DNA of 64,000 bases. Origin: Raphanus sativus. Taxonomy: Eukaryota > Streptophyta > Magnoliopsida > Brassicales > Brassicaceae. A program made the translations under genes and the position numbers. Below the pieces are notes generated by a model that was given only the letters and a program-made list of their open reading frames with translations, did no database searches and was not told the DNA's origin. Each line of letters opens with the position of its first letter. Positions within the stretch are counted from its first letter, which is position 1. Shown here piece by piece: positions 61,753-64,000 of this stretch. The DNA lies in contig NC_079516.1 in assembly GCF_000801105.2 (NCBI RefSeq), forward strand, positions 5,146,001 through 5,210,000, given 5' to 3'.

Positions 61753-62105
61753 TGTTGAAGATAATGATTATCCAAAAGAATACACGTATGGAGACACTTG
61801 TCCTTTCATGGACTGATTATATGAATCATCATCTGATAGATGTCTGATTTATAAATTATGTCTTATGTTTGCAAGTCGGTGAAAAATCAGTATAAATAGA
61901 GATGTACATTCGTTTGTTATGAGAACAAGAAAATAATAATTTGAGACACAACTTTACTTCTATACTCTCTCTCTCCCGTACAAACACCACCACTCACCAA
62001 AACCAAGTGGTCCCCCATCTCATATCTCTCTCTCTATCGACAGCATATATATATATATATATATTTAATAAATACAAAATCTTTGTTTCACCTTTATTTA
62101 CAACA
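61753..62105 (+). repeat. 5' long terminal repeat of a Copia-type retrotransposon
   Basis: The 353-bp LTR starts TGTTGAAG and ends TACAACA, with a 5-bp TGTTG/CAACA terminal inverted repeat. A TATA box (TATAAATAGA) is at 61891. A (CT)n stretch and a (TA)n run lie downstream in the presumed R/U5 part. The base run before it is AAAAT. The partner LTR is outside the window. Confidence 0.8.
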
Positions 62106-62121
62106 CGTTATCAGCACGACG
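62106..62121 (+). other. Primer-binding site complementary to the anticodon arm of tRNA-Ile
   Basis: Directly after the LTR the sequence is CGTTATCAGCACGACG. Its complement, CGTCGTGCTGATAACG, equals the anticodon-arm sequence of plant tRNA-Ile(AAU) as I recall it, except for G in place of A at position 34. This is not the usual initiator-Met 3'-end site (TGGTATCAGAGC). It implies a half-tRNA primer, as in Drosophila copia. Confidence 0.65.
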
Positions 62122-62222
62122 AGCTCTCTTATACCAACCGTTCTTAGACCAAGCAAGCGAGGTGATGTTTAAATTTATGTCTTTAAATATATTTAATTTA
62201 TTTAAATTTTTATTTATTATTC

Positions 62223-62478
62223 CGGAGTGAGAGGCTAGGCCTTCTCCGTTTATTTTCCGGGATGATAGGCGTTGCCTTCCCCAGCTGATCGTTAAGACAG
62301 GCTAGGCCTTCACGATCAGAGAAACACGTGGTAGGTTTTACCTCCGTGAATAAAAGGTCAAAAATGGAAGGCTAAGCCTCCTCGGACCTTGATTAAAAGA
62401 AAAGGTTAATATGGTCGACTATGTCGCCTCGAACCTTTGAAAATGATCAAATATGGAAGTCTAAGACTCATGGATCAT
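62223..62478 (+). ncRNA. Array of seven two-tier hairpins in the Copia 5' leader
   Basis: Seven consecutive hairpins: 62223-62248, 62259-62281, 62285-62319, 62325-62348, 62354-62390, 62401-62438 and 62443-62478. Each has an 11-nt core of 4-bp stem and 3-nt loop: AGGC-TAG-GCCT, AGGC-GTT-GCCT, AGGC-TAG-GCCT, AGGT-TTT-ACCT, AGGC-TAA-GCCT, CGAC-TAT-GTCG, AGTC-TAA-GACT. Each core is enclosed by a different outer stem: CGGAG/CTCCG, GGGA/TCCC, CTGATCGT/ACGATCAG, CACG/CGTG, AAGGTC/GACCTT, AAAGGTT/AACCTTT, ATGATC/GATCAT. The sequences differ but pairing is kept. The function is not known to me. Confidence 0.75.
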
Positions 62479-64000
62479 ATGGTGGGCTGGACCCCCAATT
62501 TTATTTATGTTATTTAAATTTATGCAATTTAAGTTTACGCAATTTAATTTTTGCATTTATTTTATGTTTTTAATTTCTGCATTTAAATTATGCATTTATT
62601 CTCGTCTATATTTATATTATTTTATGAATACAGTAATCATGTCGAATTTGACAAAGCTCGAAATTAATGCCCTGGATATTACGGGAAATAATTATATGAT
62701 CTGGGCACTCGGTGTAAATATACACCCGAGAGAAAATGAGCTTTGAGAAATCATCGATAAGTTAATCAGATGAGAAAAGAAAAGCCATGATATCTTACAC
62801 CAATTTGATGATGGTTTATAAGATGAGGTGTATCATGAGAAAAGATCTAGAAGATCTTTGAGAAACTAAATCCTTGAAAGAAAGGATTCACTAAATAGTT
62901 GGAGTTGTTGTAAATCCTCCATGAAAACTGAAAAGTTGGAAATCATGATACTAAACCATCAAGTTGATCCTACTAGAAAAAGACGAGGGTGTAGATGCGG
63001 TTGAAACCGCTATCGTGGTCGTGGAAAAGGACGAGGAAGAATATACCGTCCCAATGAAATAATAAGAACTTCCACGTAAATGAAAATGGTCGGGTGATAA
63101 AAGGCAAACAGAAAAGGTTTGCTACAGATTTGGCAAGAAAGAACGTTGGGTACGTATTTGTAGTACACCAAAATATTAGCCGATCTGTATTGATGGTCAA
63201 TAAGAAAAGAGAAAGGATGTGAGATATACTTCATCTCTTATGAACCCGGACCATCTTTCCATAGATTGAATACTCATCTTGATGTTTTAAGATTTTCTGA
63301 ATGATTCAGAAAATAAAAATGGAAATATCGATGCGACATGAAAATTATTCTCCTAAATAATATTTTGAGATTTCAGGATAAAGATATATACTTGGCAGAT
63401 ATTGTGTCATCTTACATGACCATTTAAGGTAACAATTATCTATCCTCTCTCAAAATAAATTAGTATAATATCTAGTAATATAAAAATTACTACTAGCTCT
63501 ATAAGAGTTTATGATGAAAAGACATGCATAAGAGAAGGATGGCAAAAAATTATAAATGAGTAGTAAACCTGAAGTTTACTGATATATAGCCATCCCCAAT
63601 AATGTTATCGACATTATTGTGAAATGTTGAAAAACTAAAGGTTTTTCACATATAGCATGTCTTAAGAAAACAAAGAAACCATCATGGGTGTTGAATCATC
63701 AAACAAGTTCAATAGATGTGATTTCTTTAAACAGTCCCAAATCAGGATCTCACTCTAAAGGATTTGAAACATAATTCATCCCAAAATGGGAAATCTGAAT
63801 ATGTTATTGGTTCTAGAGTGGGATTCAGTACGAGATTTTAGACATGGAGTGTCATCATCTCGAGGGGGAGAATTAAAGAATCTTATTGAGTGGAACAATG
63901 AGAATATTCTGTTCACTCGAAAAAAAACTTGATAAAGTAGATTCAAATACGATGATTCCCATGATTAGGTGTAAACATGCAGTTATGCATGTAATAGAGT

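Larger units (their letters stand above)
61753..64000 (+). mobile_element. Decayed Copia LTR retrotransposon, 5' part (cut by the window end)
   Basis: After the LTR and primer-binding site comes an untranslated leader, then gag from 62639 (MSNLTKLEINALDITGNNYM ...), typical of plant Copia gag, which meets a stop at 62746. Downstream, gag and early pol are recognisable only through stops and frame changes. A Gly/Arg-rich stretch lies near 63000, and a zinc-knuckle relic at about 63118 reads CYRFGKKERWVRIC, with the second Cys and the His lost (Phe and Arg instead). No intact protease or integrase is seen. The copy cannot encode its own proteins. Confidence 0.82.

Noticed and set aside
62223..62478. 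Reading the hairpin array as a CRISPR-like or simple tandem repeat
   Set aside because: Units differ in primary sequence and share only structure and short linkers; this is plant DNA inside a retrotransposon leader, so neither label fits.

Overview
This is plant nuclear DNA, almost certainly Brassicaceae and most like Brassica or Raphanus. Genes have short GT-AG introns, intergenic DNA is AT-rich, and several proteins read as close relatives of Arabidopsis proteins. From memory, the identifiable genes follow the Arabidopsis chromosome 3 order around At3g15050 down to At3g148xx: IQD10, an S40-like DUF584 protein, TCP4, MORF8, TTL2, a broken PEP carboxylase (PPC3), a PNGase A-like protein, a broken NHL protein, TBL41, an LRR-malectin kinase (LIK1), a GDSL lipase and a BED/hAT-domain gene. 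Several Arabidopsis neighbours expected in between are missing and others are decaying. That pattern fits one fractionated copy of a block duplicated by the Brassica genome triplication.  Layout. 0-6 kb holds IQD10 (+), S40-like (+) and TCP4 (-) with its miR319 site; a 248-bp hAT MITE lies at 3.4 kb. 6-14 kb is mostly non-genic, with an Enhancer-of-polycomb-like fragment at 9.5 kb and a 767-bp hAT-type element at 11.7 kb. 14.5-16 kb carries a secreted phytocyanin-domain protein with a His/Asn repeat and a Rab GTPase tail fragment. MORF8 (-) lies at 17.3-18.8 kb. 18.84-24.18 kb is a complete PIF/Harbinger element with TAA target-site duplications, inserted about 50 bp upstream of the MORF8 start codon. 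It carries three same-strand genes: DDE transposase, GRF zinc finger and Myb/SANT. 28.9-31.6 kb is TTL2. 32.4-34 kb is a PEPC pseudogene. 35.6-37.4 kb is a PNGase A-like gene with two single-base frameshifts. 38.1-38.9 kb is an NHL pseudogene. 39.7-41.8 kb is TBL41 and 43.4-49.3 kb is LIK1. 49.9-54 kb holds two abutting MITEs, a retroposon with 21-bp duplications and a probable Helitron. 55.5-57 kb is a GDSL esterase/lipase. 59-61 kb is a domesticated hAT-like gene. From 61.75 kb to the window end lies the 5' part of a decayed Copia LTR retrotransposon.  The most unusual signals are in that Copia element. Its untranslated leader holds seven tandem two-tier hairpins. Each has an 11-nt core (4-bp stem, 3-nt loop) inside a longer outer stem, and both stems change sequence from unit to unit while staying paired. 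Its primer-binding site matches the anticodon arm of tRNA-Ile rather than a tRNA 3' end. The single mismatch falls at position 34, where adenosine is normally edited to inosine.  The host genes are not an operon and have unrelated roles: leaf development (TCP4), organellar RNA editing (MORF8), male transmission (TTL2), wall acetylation (TBL41) and surface signalling (LIK1). Gene names rest on recognised protein sequence and on Arabidopsis order recalled from memory; no database search was run.
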